DNA of 64,000 nucleotides from Streptomyces sp. NBC_01335. GTDB taxonomy: Bacteria; Actinomycetota; Actinomycetes; Streptomycetales; Streptomycetaceae. Below, in pieces: positions 1 through 9,539 of the stretch (position 1 is the stretch's first letter; each line of letters opens with the position of its first letter). The translations under genes were made by a program, and so were the position numbers. The notes under the pieces are model-generated. The model saw nothing but the letters and a program-made list of their open reading frames with translations, was not told the DNA's origin and made no database searches. Location: NCBI RefSeq assembly GCF_035953295.1, contig NZ_CP108370.1:2852001-2916000 (forward strand). Reading direction: 5' to 3'.

Positions 1-1788
1 TCGGAGTTGGAGGAACTGACCCGTACCCCGCTGGGAACCAAGGCCACCCCGCTCACGAGCGCCCTGCGGGGGACGACGGTCCTCGTCCTCGAACCGGCCG
101 ACCGGCTCACGACGCTCGTCGCCGTGGATCGCGAACTCCGCTGGGGTCTGGGCGAGTCCGGCTGCAAGGCGGTGCTGGCGGCACAGGATCGCCAGGAGGA
201 GGACCAGCAGGTGCAGGCCGCGCTCCGACACGTCCGCGAAGCGACGAGCGTGGAGGAGAAGTTGGAGCTGCTCATCGGCGCGACCGCCCTCAGGGAGGGC
301 CTTCCGTCGGGGCTCATGGAGAGCGAGCAGGCCGAGTCCGGGGATGCCGACCCGTCCCCGAGGCGCATCGCGCGCATGGCGTACAACGCGCACGGCGACG
401 GCGTGCTCCAGACGCACGTGAAGGATCTCCGGGCGGCCTACCCGAACCACGCCCCGTCCGGATTCTCCGGCTCGTCCGCTGCGGTGAAGTTCGTCGCGGA
501 GTTCGGGTTTCCGGACACCTTCGCGGGCGCCACGTCCCCCTCCTTGGAAGCACGGATCGACGTTCCGGGTCCTTCGGAGTTCCCCCGTCTCCACGACTAC
601 CAGGAACGCCTGGCGACGAAGGTCTTCACCATGCTCGACCGGTTCTCTCCGCAGCGCGGGATGCTGTCGCTGCCGACGGGGGCGGGGAAGACCCGGGTGG
701 CGGCGGAGGCCGTCATCCGCTGGGTCAAGCAGGTGGGAGATCTCGACGGACCGATCCTGTGGATCGCGCAGACCGAGGAACTGTGCGAACAGGCTGTGCA
801 GAGCTGGAGTTTCGTCTGGTCGAAGGTGGGCGCGGAGACCCCGCTGACGATCAGTCGGCTCTGGTCGTCCAACGAGGCGGGGCCGGTGAAAAACCGCCCT
901 CACCTGGTCGTGGCGACCGACGCGAAGCTCCGTAGCTGCCTCGGAGGCGACGGCTACGCCTGGTTGCGGAAGTCGGCTCTCGTCATCGTCGACGAAGCAC
1001 ACGTGGCCATCTCGCCGCAGTACACGGAGATCCTCGCCCATCTCGGACTGACGTCCCGCGAGACCCGCTGTCATCTGCTCGGACTGACCGCGACACCGTT
1101 CCGCAACACCAACGACGAGGAGACCCGGCGGCTGGTGCAGCGCTTCGGTGGGCACCGTCTCGACGAAGGGATCTTCCGCTCGGGCGACCCGTACCAGGAT
1201 CTCCAGGAACTCGGCATGCTGGCGAGCGTCGACCACGAGGAGCTGGCGGGCGGCACGATCGAGCTGACCCACGCGGAGAAGGAACAGGCGGAACAGATGA
1301 GCCTGCTCTCGAAGGCCGCCGAGCAGCGTCTAGCCGACGACCAGGACCGGAACAACCGCATCCTGGACAAGATCGGAGCCATGCCCGACGACTGGCCGGT
1401 CCTGGTGTTCGCGACCTCGGTGGCCCACGCGAAGGTCCTCGCCGCCAGGCTCAAGGACCGGGGCATCCGGGCGGCTTCGGTGGACTCCGCGACCCCGAAG
1501 GCCGAGCGCAGGAAAATCATCACCGATTTCCGCATGGGCCGGATCCGCGTCCTCACCAACTACGGCGTCCTCAGCCAGGGCTTCGACGCGCCGGCCACCC
1601 GGGCCGTGGTCGTGGCACGTCCCACCTACAGCCCCAACGTCTACCAGCAGATGATCGGACGCGGCCTGCGCGGTCCCCGCAACGGCGGCAAGGACACCTG
1701 TCTGATCCTCAACGTCCGCGACAACATCACCAACTACGGCGGGAAGCTCGCCTTTACGCAGTTCGAGCACCTGTGGGGGACCAAGTGA
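1..1788 (+). CDS. SF2 DEAD/DEAH-box helicase, 5' end outside window
   Basis: Superfamily 2 helicase/translocase, first visible gene of the DrmAB operon. The frame is open to the left edge; a TTG at 7 is the first possible start but has no ribosome site and no domain boundary there, so the gene probably begins upstream. Counting from 7, about 210 residues of unrecognised sequence precede the helicase core. The core has Walker A PTGAGKT (about 223-229), a DEAH motif in VIVDEAHV (about 328), GLTATPFR, and a C-terminal lobe with GFDAP and QQMIGRGLRG (about 547). This layout resembles SSL2/RadD-type helicases. Its TGA overlaps the GTG start of the UvrD-like gene, so the two are translationally coupled. 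The exact family and the missing N-terminal part cannot be judged from the window. Confidence 0.88.
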   Translation, partial: SELEELTRTPLGTKATPLTSALRGTTVLVLEPADRLTTLVAVDRELRWGLGESGCKAVLAAQDRQEEDQQVQAALRHVREATSVEEKLELLIGATALREGLPSGLMESEQAESGDADPSPRRIARMAYNAHGDGVLQTHVKDLRAAYPNHAPSGFSGSSAAVKFVAEFGFPDTFAGATSPSLEARIDVPGPSEFPRLHDYQERLATKVFTMLDRFSPQRGMLSLPTGAGKTRVAAEAVIRWVKQVGDLDGPILWIAQTEELCEQAVQSWSFVWSKVGAETPLTISRLWSSNEAGPVKNRPHLVVATDAKLRSCLGGDGYAWLRKSALVIVDEAHVAISPQYTEILAHLGLTSRETRCHLLGLTATPFRNTNDEETRRLVQRFGGHRLDEGIFRSGDPYQDLQELGMLASVDHEELAGGTIELTHAEKEQAEQMSLLSKAAEQRLADDQDRNNRILDKIGAMPDDWPVLVFATSVAHAKVLAARLKDRGIRAASVDSATPKAERRKIITDFRMGRIRVLTNYGVLSQGFDAPATRAVVVARPTYSPNVYQQMIGRGLRGPRNGGKDTCLILNVRDNITNYGGKLAFTQFEHLWGTK

Positions 1789-3698
1789 GCGACGCGTACC
1801 TGGACAGTCCGCCACTGAGCGAAGAGCAGCAGACGGTCGTGGACCAGCCCTGGGACACCCGGCTCCTGGTCACCGCCGGAGCGGGCGCCGGTAAGACCCA
1901 CACGCTGGTGCGCCGCCTTGACGCACTGACGGGTCACGAGGAGGACGCCCTCGAAGCCCGGGAGATCCTGGTGCTCAGTTTCTCCCGGGCCGCGGTCCGG
2001 GAGTTGCGCGAGCGGATCGCGCGTCACGCGCATTCGGCCCGGCGGGTCCGCGTCCAGACGTTCGACTCATGGGCGCTGTCGGTGCTGCGCTCCGAGCAGC
2101 CGGACCGTGACTGGAGCGCGTCGCGCTTCGACGAGCGGATCCGGGAGGCCACGGAAGCCGTCCTGCGCGGCGCGATCGAGGAGAGCGAGCAGGGGCCCCC
2201 CGCCCACGTGGTCATCGACGAGGTCCAGGACCTGGTCGGCGACCGCCGGGACATGGTGGAGACGCTTCTGGACCGTTTCCAGGACAACTGCGGCTTCACC
2301 GTGGTCGGGGACGGCGCCCAGGCCATCTACGGCTTCCAGGTCGAGGACGAGGACGCCCGCGCGGCGGAGACCAACTACTTCTTCGACTGGCTGCGCGCGT
2401 CCTACCCCGACGACTTGGTGGAGCTGCACCTCTCCGGCAACTACCGGACCCGGACGGAAGAAGCCCGCACCGCGCTCGCGCTGGGTCCCGTGCTCCGCCG
2501 TTTGCCCTCGGAGTCGGACCTGTCGGACGCCGCCGGGGAGGACGCCCACCGCCGGCTGGTCGATCTCCTCCGCTCCTGCCCGAGCTTCGGTCCGCTGGAC
2601 GATCCCTTCACCCTGGGATCCCTGCACAGCTTCCCGGGAACGTGCGCCATTCTCTGCCGGGACAACAGGCAAGCACTCGTCCTGTCCGACACCTTGCACA
2701 GGCTGGGCGTTCCGCATCGCGCGCAGCGGTCCCTCCAGGAGTACCCGGTCCCCCCGTGGGTCGCGGACGTCCTCCGGCACGTCGGCTCCCCCACACTGAC
2801 CGAGGAGCGTTTCCAGGAACTGCTGGGAGACAGCGCCGTCGCTCCCGGAGGGGACCGGGCGAGCGCGTGGCGCTCCCTGAGGAGCGTGGCACGTGCGCCC
2901 CGAGGAGCGCTGGACGTGCGGGCGCTGCGCCGCGCGGTCGCCGACGGTCGCTTTCCCGACGACCTTGCCGCCGCCGAACCCGCCCGTCTGGTGGTGTCGA
3001 CCGTGCACCGCGCCAAGGGTCTGGAGTTCGACCGGGTCCTGGTGATCGAGCCTCCGTCCCTGGCGGAGTTGCGCAAGCAGCACGACCGGATCGACACGGC
3101 GGCGGAGGCCCGCGCTCTCTACGTCGCGATGACCCGGCCCCGGGACGACCTGTTCCGTCTCGCTGCTCCCGAGACGGCACTCGTGCGGCGGGACAGGCGG
3201 ACGGACCGTTGGTACCTCGGCGGTTGGAAGAGTTACGTACGCAAGGGAATAGCGGCTTCCGGCGGCGACGTGTGCCGCCTGAATCCGCCCGGCACCGACG
3301 GCTTCGTCGAAGACGCCAGGACGGTGCAGGAGTACCTTCTGTCGTCCGTCCGGACGGACGACGCCGTGACGCTCCGCCTTCAGCACGGGCTGCCGCTCGC
3401 TCCGGACCAGAGCCCGCCGTACACCGTCTTCCACGGCGACCGGCCGGTGGCCGTCGTCTCCGAGCGGTTCCGCGCGGATCTCCACAGTTCCTTGAAGATC
3501 AACAAGACGTGGGACGTCGACTGGCCCGCGGAGATCGTGGGTTTCCACGTCGACTGTCTGGAGAGCGTCGCCGGCAGCTCGGCCTCCGGCGCGCGGGCCG
3601 GACTCGGCGACCAGGGCATGTGGACCGTGCCGCGTCTGACCGGACTCGGACGCTACCGCTCGACCCAAGGATCGATACAGGAGAAACTCGGACAATGA
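1785..3698 (+). CDS. UvrD/Rep-like SF1 DNA helicase
   Basis: SF1A helicase of 637 aa, second gene of the DrmAB operon. Start chosen as the GTG at 1785, which overlaps the previous stop (GTGA) and has GGGGGA about 5 bases upstream; an in-frame GTG at 1773 lies inside that ribosome site. Motifs are complete: Q-motif region LSEEQQTVV, Walker A AGAGAGKT (31-38), DEVQD Walker B (145-149), GDGAQAIYGFQ, NYRTRTEEA, VHRAKGLEF (about 407) and YVAMTRPRDD (about 446-455). It is shorter than UvrD (about 720 aa). No nuclease motif is evident in the C-terminal part. The stop overlaps the DrmA start as ATGA. The operon suggests it unwinds or tracks along foreign DNA with DrmA and DrmB; that role is inferred. 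Confidence 0.9.
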   Translation: MSDAYLDSPPLSEEQQTVVDQPWDTRLLVTAGAGAGKTHTLVRRLDALTGHEEDALEAREILVLSFSRAAVRELRERIARHAHSARRVRVQTFDSWALSVLRSEQPDRDWSASRFDERIREATEAVLRGAIEESEQGPPAHVVIDEVQDLVGDRRDMVETLLDRFQDNCGFTVVGDGAQAIYGFQVEDEDARAAETNYFFDWLRASYPDDLVELHLSGNYRTRTEEARTALALGPVLRRLPSESDLSDAAGEDAHRRLVDLLRSCPSFGPLDDPFTLGSLHSFPGTCAILCRDNRQALVLSDTLHRLGVPHRAQRSLQEYPVPPWVADVLRHVGSPTLTEERFQELLGDSAVAPGGDRASAWRSLRSVARAPRGALDVRALRRAVADGRFPDDLAAAEPARLVVSTVHRAKGLEFDRVLVIEPPSLAELRKQHDRIDTAAEARALYVAMTRPRDDLFRLAAPETALVRRDRRTDRWYLGGWKSYVRKGIAASGGDVCRLNPPGTDGFVEDARTVQEYLLSSVRTDDAVTLRLQHGLPLAPDQSPPYTVFHGDRPVAVVSERFRADLHSSLKINKTWDVDWPAEIVGFHVDCLESVAGSSASGARAGLGDQGMWTVPRLTGLGRYRSTQGSIQEKLGQ

Positions 3699-6600
3699 CG
3701 GACCGAACGGGCGATCATGCTGCCCACTACCGGGTTCGCGACGGCCTCGTCGCACAGCTCCGCAGGGACCTCCTCGGTCCGGGAGCCCCCGCCGAGGTAC
3801 TCACGCAGGACCCGCCCATGACGACGTACCCGATCGGGATCCTCTTCCCCCGGCCGGCCGGGGCCGACGCGGCGATCGCTCTGGAGAGCGACGCCGCCGA
3901 GAACGACGGTCTGGACGACAGCCCCGTCGTCCGACGCGGCAAAGACGTCGAGGACGGCGTCCCGGAGGCGTCCGCACCGCTCGTCGGCGACCGACGCCCC
4001 GCGTCGATGGGCATCACCTTCGCCGTCGATCCCACCGTGTCCCGGACCGTCGTCGTCCACGCGGAAGCCGCGGCGTACGACCCGGTCGACGCTGAAGGGC
4101 GCCCCCTGGCGCCGATACGCGCGGAGGCCCGCACGGTCGCGGAGCAGCGCGAGCAGTGGCGCCGCCGGGAACTCGATCTCGCGCCGGTGACCGTCGACGT
4201 GACCGAGGCCCGCCGGTACCGTCCCGCACCGCTGTGCGAGGGGCTCCGGTTGGACGTCCTCGTACGTCCCCCCTCCGCGTCCGGCACCGTGACGGTCACC
4301 GTCACCCTGATCAACACGCGTCTGATCGGCGAACGGGAGTTGCAGGACGCGTTCTGCTTCTACCAGGCCCGCCTGACCGTCACCACTCCGTCCGGCGTCC
4401 CCGCCTTCGTGGAACGGCCGGCGGTGCACCGCGCCGACGACCCGGACGTGGCTTCCAGCAGGCTCCTGTACCGGCACGCGCCGACCTTCGCCGTGGGCCA
4501 CGGCTGCGCGGCCGACTGGGACTGGACCCCACCCCCGATCGGCGCGCCCAACACCGAACCGGCTGCGATCAAAACGGTGCGGACCGAGTTCGTGCCCGCG
4601 AACGAGGTGCTGTTGACCGACTCGAACCCAGAAATCGACGCGATCCACGGCGCCTCGCTCACCATGCACGGATTGGCGACCCGCCCCGAGAGCGAGGTGT
4701 TGGCCGCGCTCAACCACCTCATGGCCGACTACGCGGCCTGGATCGAGCGCAAGGAAGCGGAGGCCGAGGCGTTCCGCGACACCGCCCACGCCGCCCCCGC
4801 GCGGGAACAGCTCGAAGCCTGCCGTACCGCACTGGGTCGGATGCGCCACGGCATCCGCGTTCTCGGCACGGACTCCGACGCGATGCGGGCCTTCCGGCTC
4901 GCCAACCTGGCGATGGCGCGGCAGCGCGCCCGGGGAGAGTGGGTGAAGAAGCAGCGGGCCGGGACCCCCGACGAGACCGCGGGGCGGTGGCGCCCCTTCC
5001 AGATCTCCTTCATGTTGCTCTGTCTCGAAGGGATCGTGAACGACGACCACCCCGACCGCGAGATCGCCGACCTGCTCTGGTTCCCCACCGGCGGAGGCAA
5101 GACCGAGGCGTACCTCGGTCTCATCGCGTTCACCACCTTCCTCCGCCGCATGCGCCACGCGGAGCGGGGCGGCGGAGTGACCGTCCTCATGCGGTACACC
5201 CTGCGCCTTCTCACCCTGCAGCAGTTCGAGCGCGCTGCCGCGCTCATCTGCGCCATGGAGCGCATCCGGATCGAGGACGGGACCCTGGGCACCGAACCTG
5301 TCTCCATCGGCATGTGGGTGGGCCAGTCCGCCACCCCCAACACGTTGGCGGGGGCAAAGGAGAGTCTGCGCGAGCTGCGCAAGGAGAAGGATCTCCAGGA
5401 GAAGAACCCTGTTCAGCTGCATGCCTGCCCCTGGTGCGGCACCCGTCTCGACGCCTATCAGTACGAGGTCGACGAGCAGGCCAAGCGCATGCACGTCCGC
5501 TGCCCGGACGCCACGTGCGACTTCCGTGACGGACTGCCCGTCCACTTGGTCGACGAGTCGGTCTACGACGCCCGGCCCACCCTCGTGATCGCCACGGTCG
5601 ACAAGTTCGCCGCCATGCCCTGGCGGGAGGCGACAGCCGCGCTGTTCAACCGCGACCGCACGGACGGCACCCCACCGCCCCAGCTGATCGTCCAGGACGA
5701 ACTCCACCTGATTTCAGGCCCGTTGGGAACCCTCACCGGTCTGTACGAGACAGCGGTGGACGTACTGTCCGGCCACCCCAAGGTCATCGCCTCCACCGCC
5801 ACGATCCGGCGCGCCTCCGAACAGGGAAGGAAGCTCTTCGACCGCGGGGTGGCACAGTTCCCTCCTGCCGGAATCGACGCCCGTGATTCCTGGTTCGCCG
5901 TGGAGACTCCCCCCGAGGACAAGGCGAGCCGTCAATACGTCGGCCTCCTCACCCCCAGCACCAGTCAGGCCACCCTCCTCATCCGTACGTACGCCGCCCT
6001 GCTCCACCACGCGGCCCACGCGGACACCACGGAGGAGGTGCGGGACGCCTACTGGACGCTCGTCGGGTACTTCAACAGCCTGCGCCTGCTGGCCGCCGCC
6101 GAGTTGCAGGTCCACGACGACGTCGACGCGTACCTCGGCTACTTGGCCGACCGGGACGGCTGCGAGCAGCGCCGGGTGACGGAGCAGACGGAGCTGACCA
6201 GTCGCGCCAACTCCAGCGAAGTGCCCAAGCGCCTCAAGCAGGTGGAGCTCAAACTGCCCCACCCGGAGACCGTGGACGTCCTGCTCGCGACGAACATGAT
6301 CTCCGTCGGCGTCGACGTGGACCGTCTGGGCCTCATGGCCGTCATGGGCCAGCCTCAGACGACGGCCGAGTACATCCAGGCGACCAGTCGGGTCGGACGG
6401 CGCCATCCCGGACTCGTCGCCGTCATGCTCAACTCGTCACGTTCCCGGGACCGCTCGCACTACGAGTCGTTCCAGCACTTCCACTCCGCGCTGTACCGCG
6501 AGGTTGAATCGACCAGCGTCACGCCGTTCTCCTCGCGCGCCCGCGAACGAGGGCTGCACGCCGTGGTCGTCGCGCTCGCCCGTCTCATGATCCCCGCTGC

Positions 6601-6922
6601 CCGTCCGAACGACGCGGCCGGCCGGATCTCCGAGTTCCGGAAGGATCTGGAAGGGAAGGTGGCGGGGCCTCTGCTGGATCGCGTCCGATCCGTCGCACCC
6701 GAGGAGTACGAGGCGACGGAGGCCGCCTTGGAGGAGTTCCTCGACTGGTGGGCGGGCGAGGCCGAGACACTGGGAGGACTCTTGTACGAGCCCAAACGCG
6801 GCAACAAGTCCCCCTCTCTGTTGTGCTCTTTCGACGACTCCCGCGACGATGCCTGGCCCACGCTGTGGAGCCTCCGCGATGTGGATGCCGAGTCAGGACT
6901 GTTCATGGAGGCCACCCGATGA
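3695..6922 (+). CDS. drmA: DrmA-type DISARM helicase
   Basis: Large SF2 helicase of 1075 aa resembling DrmA, the core helicase of DISARM anti-phage systems. The ATG overlaps the upstream stop (ATGA) and a GGAG lies just upstream; an open frame to 2642 is a shadow of the UvrD gene. Visible parts: a long N-terminal region (about 1-430) without recognised motifs, Walker A PTGGGKT (464-470), a CPWCG...CPDATC zinc-finger-like insert (about 579-609), the Walker B variant QDELHL (667-672), STATIRRA, TNMISVGVDVDR (about 866) and QATSRVGRR (895-903). The insert and the motif V/VI region are typical of DrmA. In known systems DrmA acts with DrmB on DNA ends. DrmB follows directly with another ATGA overlap. 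Confidence 0.88.
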   Translation: MTDRTGDHAAHYRVRDGLVAQLRRDLLGPGAPAEVLTQDPPMTTYPIGILFPRPAGADAAIALESDAAENDGLDDSPVVRRGKDVEDGVPEASAPLVGDRRPASMGITFAVDPTVSRTVVVHAEAAAYDPVDAEGRPLAPIRAEARTVAEQREQWRRRELDLAPVTVDVTEARRYRPAPLCEGLRLDVLVRPPSASGTVTVTVTLINTRLIGERELQDAFCFYQARLTVTTPSGVPAFVERPAVHRADDPDVASSRLLYRHAPTFAVGHGCAADWDWTPPPIGAPNTEPAAIKTVRTEFVPANEVLLTDSNPEIDAIHGASLTMHGLATRPESEVLAALNHLMADYAAWIERKEAEAEAFRDTAHAAPAREQLEACRTALGRMRHGIRVLGTDSDAMRAFRLANLAMARQRARGEWVKKQRAGTPDETAGRWRPFQISFMLLCLEGIVNDDHPDREIADLLWFPTGGGKTEAYLGLIAFTTFLRRMRHAERGGGVTVLMRYTLRLLTLQQFERAAALICAMERIRIEDGTLGTEPVSIGMWVGQSATPNTLAGAKESLRELRKEKDLQEKNPVQLHACPWCGTRLDAYQYEVDEQAKRMHVRCPDATCDFRDGLPVHLVDESVYDARPTLVIATVDKFAAMPWREATAALFNRDRTDGTPPPQLIVQDELHLISGPLGTLTGLYETAVDVLSGHPKVIASTATIRRASEQGRKLFDRGVAQFPPAGIDARDSWFAVETPPEDKASRQYVGLLTPSTSQATLLIRTYAALLHHAAHADTTEEVRDAYWTLVGYFNSLRLLAAAELQVHDDVDAYLGYLADRDGCEQRRVTEQTELTSRANSSEVPKRLKQVELKLPHPETVDVLLATNMISVGVDVDRLGLMAVMGQPQTTAEYIQATSRVGRRHPGLVAVMLNSSRSRDRSHYESFQHFHSALYREVESTSVTPFSSRARERGLHAVVVALARLMIPAARPNDAAGRISEFRKDLEGKVAGPLLDRVRSVAPEEYEATEAALEEFLDWWAGEAETLGGLLYEPKRGNKSPSLLCSFDDSRDDAWPTLWSLRDVDAESGLFMEATR

Positions 6923-8739
6923 CACCCCCGCCCCGTCGCCGCAGGTCCACCGGTGCGCCCGAGCGCAGCTATCCCCGCCGCGGGTCGGTCCGGCGCGCAC
7001 AGATGATCACGACCTACGGCGTCGGTTCGCTGGTCGCCGTGGACAACGAGTCCTTCATCGTGAGCGGAATCGACTCGTGGAACGTCTCCGAGGCCCCCAC
7101 CATCCGCGAGAACCGGCTGGAGAGGGTGCTGGGCGTGCGTTCGTTCAAACTGCCCCCCGCGTCCGACGACACGAGCAGGGACGGCGTCCACGTCCGGCGT
7201 TTCCCGCTCTGGCATTCGTGCCCGAACTGCCACGCTCTCCAGCCCGTGGCGCGCTTCAACTCCCCTCCCGGCAAGAACGAGTGCGGCGATTGCGACGAGG
7301 AGCTGGTCCCCTCCCGCTTCGTCATGGCGTGCGCCCACGGCCACCTCGACGACTTCCCGTACTGGAAGTGGGCCCACCGGGGCAACGGCTCGGGCGCCGG
7401 TCCGTGCGGCGGAGAGATGCGCCTGCGCAGCACCGGCAAGACCTCGTCGCTCCGCTCGATACTCGTCTCCTGCTCCTGCGGCATTCCCGAAGTGTCCATG
7501 GAGGGCGCGTTCCGCTCCGCGGCGCTCGCGGACCTCAAGGTGCTCTGCCGGGGAAAGCGGCCCTGGTTGGGCAACGCACCGGACGAGGACTGTTCGGAAC
7601 GCCCCCGCACCCTTCAACGCGGTTCGTCCGTCGTCTGGCAACCGATCGTGAGGACGGCGCTGTCGATCCCGCCGCACAGTTCGGGACAGGCGTCACGTCT
7701 GGAGCCGCACATGGACGATCTACGGACGATGGACGACGATGCCATGAAGGTCTACCTGAGAGTGCTCGCCATACAGTTGAAGTACGAGTTCTCCGTCGAG
7801 GCGGTGCGCGCACTCATCGCCGCCGAGAGCCGAGGCGTCGATCCCGACCAGGGCCAGGAGGACAGCGCGTTCCACGAGTTGCGCAGGCAGGAGTACAAGA
7901 CGCTGATCGTGGGGCAGCCCGAGAGCGGGACCGACCACGAGGAGCAGTTCGTCTGCGAGCCGCCGCGGTCCTCCGCCTCCGTCCTGCATCCGTACGGTGT
8001 GGTCGGGCCGATGCTGGTGAAGCGTCTCCGCGAGGTCAGGGTGCTCAAGGCGTTCTCCCGGGTGGACACGCCCGAGACCAACACGGACGTCCACGAGGCG
8101 GAACTGTCACTCGCCCCGACCGACTGGCTGCCCGCCATGGAGGTTCAGGGAGAGGGGGTGTTCCTCCGTCTCGACGAAGAGCGCGTCGACGAATGGGCAC
8201 GGAACACCGCAGTCGCCGCGCGCGCCGACCGCCTGCGTGCGAACCATCTCCGTCTGATGCGGGAGCGTGCGAAGGACTCTGCGAACGTCCCCGATTCTCC
8301 CGCGTCTCCCCGCATGGTGCTGCTGCACACACTGGCCCATGTCCTGATCAACGAATGGAGTCTGGACGGCGGTTACCCGGCAGCGTCGCTGCGCGAGCGG
8401 CTCTACGTCGACGACTCGATGGCGGGCCTCCTGATCTCGACCGCCACCAGCGACTCCGCCGGCAGCCTCGGCGGCCTGGTCGCCCAGGGCGAGCCCGACA
8501 AGCTCGCCGCCAGTCTCCGATCTGCACTGATACGCGCCCAGTGGTGCTCGGCCGACCCGCTGTGCGTCGAGTCCGAAGGCGGCGGCGTGGGCGGTATCAA
8601 TCTCGCGGCGTGCCACGCCTGTGTCCTGCTGCCTGAGACCAGCTGCGAGCACTACAACGGACTCCTGGACCGGGCTCTGCTGATCGGCACGCCCGAGGAC
8701 CCGTCGGTGGGCTTCTTCGCCGGGGTCGGCCAGGTCTGA
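6919..8739 (+). CDS. drmB: DrmB-type DUF1998 protein
   Basis: Last gene of the defence operon, 606 aa. The ATG at 6919 overlaps the drmA stop; the longer open frame from 6748 is antigenic-free overlap inside drmA and is not used. Hallmarks of DrmB: an N-terminal RRAQMITTYGVGSLV block (about 26-40), paired zinc motifs CPNC (101) and CGDC (122), AHGHLDDFPYWKW (about 139), and a C-terminal DUF1998 domain from about 466 with LHTLAHVLINEW and a cysteine cluster ACHAC...SCEH (about 564-575). DrmB partners with DrmA in DISARM. A strong hairpin follows within 10 bases of the stop and closes the operon, so no drmC follows here. Confidence 0.88.
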   Translation: MTPPPRRRRSTGAPERSYPRRGSVRRAQMITTYGVGSLVAVDNESFIVSGIDSWNVSEAPTIRENRLERVLGVRSFKLPPASDDTSRDGVHVRRFPLWHSCPNCHALQPVARFNSPPGKNECGDCDEELVPSRFVMACAHGHLDDFPYWKWAHRGNGSGAGPCGGEMRLRSTGKTSSLRSILVSCSCGIPEVSMEGAFRSAALADLKVLCRGKRPWLGNAPDEDCSERPRTLQRGSSVVWQPIVRTALSIPPHSSGQASRLEPHMDDLRTMDDDAMKVYLRVLAIQLKYEFSVEAVRALIAAESRGVDPDQGQEDSAFHELRRQEYKTLIVGQPESGTDHEEQFVCEPPRSSASVLHPYGVVGPMLVKRLREVRVLKAFSRVDTPETNTDVHEAELSLAPTDWLPAMEVQGEGVFLRLDEERVDEWARNTAVAARADRLRANHLRLMRERAKDSANVPDSPASPRMVLLHTLAHVLINEWSLDGGYPAASLRERLYVDDSMAGLLISTATSDSAGSLGGLVAQGEPDKLAASLRSALIRAQWCSADPLCVESEGGGVGGINLAACHACVLLPETSCEHYNGLLDRALLIGTPEDPSVGFFAGVGQV

Positions 8740-8748
8740 TCACCGTTC

Positions 8749-8790
8749 GGCCCGAGCCGGGGCGCCGCTGCGCCCGCCCCGGCTCGGGCC
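8749..8790 (+). terminator. Terminator of the DrmAB operon
   Basis: Perfect 14-bp inverted repeat (arms 8749-8762 and 8777-8790, extendable by two pairs) starting ten bases after the drmB stop. There is no clear T-tract, which is common in Streptomyces. Confidence 0.75.
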
Positions 8791-8839
8791 CTCGGAAATC
8801 CGATGGTCCCGCCCCCAACCTCCGTGCTGCACTGCCGCC

Positions 8840-9226
8840 ATGACCCTGATGGTGAGCGTGTTCGTGCTGGACGACGGGACCGGGGAGTCGCATGTGCTGG
8901 ACACGCCCGAGGACTGTTCGGACCTGGCCGGGCCGGAGGTGTGGCGGACGAGCGTCTGGGCATCGGAGGCCGTACGGGCGCTCGGGGCACGGTTCTTCCC
9001 GGAGCTCGCCGAGGGGTGGCTGGTCGCGCAGCCCGACGAGGTGTTCGCGCTGTTGGACGAGTGCGCGCTGGTGCGGGAGAACCTCGTGTCCGTCGCGCGG
9101 CGGAGGAACAACGCGGGGGACGTACCGCTCGCCGACGCGGTGCGGAGCATCGGGGACCGGCTCACGAACGTCGAGGCGGCCTGTCACCGGGCGCTGGCGA
9201 TCGGTGGCGGCGTCCTCGTCTGGTGA
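8840..9226 (+). CDS. Conserved small hypothetical protein
   Basis: Acidic protein of 128 aa. It has no signal peptide or membrane segment and I do not recognise the family. Start taken as ATG at 8840; an ATG at 8849 is equally possible because neither has a clear ribosome site. It lies after the DrmAB terminator, so it is unlikely to belong to that operon. Coding is supported by an uninterrupted frame with Streptomyces-like codon use and a normal residue composition. No function is proposed. Confidence 0.6.
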   Translation: MTLMVSVFVLDDGTGESHVLDTPEDCSDLAGPEVWRTSVWASEAVRALGARFFPELAEGWLVAQPDEVFALLDECALVRENLVSVARRRNNAGDVPLADAVRSIGDRLTNVEAACHRALAIGGGVLVW

Positions 9227-9539
9227 GGGCGAGTGGGAACGGGGGGCCGTAACCGGATCCGGCTGCCCGAGCCGCCCTGGGCCCGCCCGGCACCCCCGGC
9301 ACACCTCCGCCCCGGCGCCCCCGGCGGCCCGCGCGCGACCCCTGCCCGGACCGCGCGCCTCCCGCGCCCCCCACCGCACGCCCTGCCCGCCGCGCTCACC
9401 TGTGGTTACGTTGATGGACGCACCGCGGACCGCCGGGGCTCCGCGTGGGATCCCGGTCCGGATCGCGGTGCGCGCTCCACCGGGCCGGTTCCTGGCCGGT
9501 CCGTGGGAGCCCGGCGTACCCCGAACCGGAGGTTCCGGC
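9227..9539. other. 313-bp noncoding gap
   Basis: Pro/Arg-type low-complexity GC-rich sequence between two + strand genes. Open frames cross it but none has a ribosome site or a sensible product. It presumably holds the promoter of the downstream secreted protein; I see no convincing -35/-10 pair. Confidence 0.4.

Noticed and set aside
2067..5707. Long minus-strand frames across the UvrD and drmA genes
   Set aside because: Mirror frames of real + strand helicase genes; no ribosome sites and no recognisable domains.
6748..6918. Longer N-terminus for DrmB
   Set aside because: The extension overlaps 170 bases of drmA; the ATG at 6919 gives the usual ATGA coupling and the expected DrmB start.
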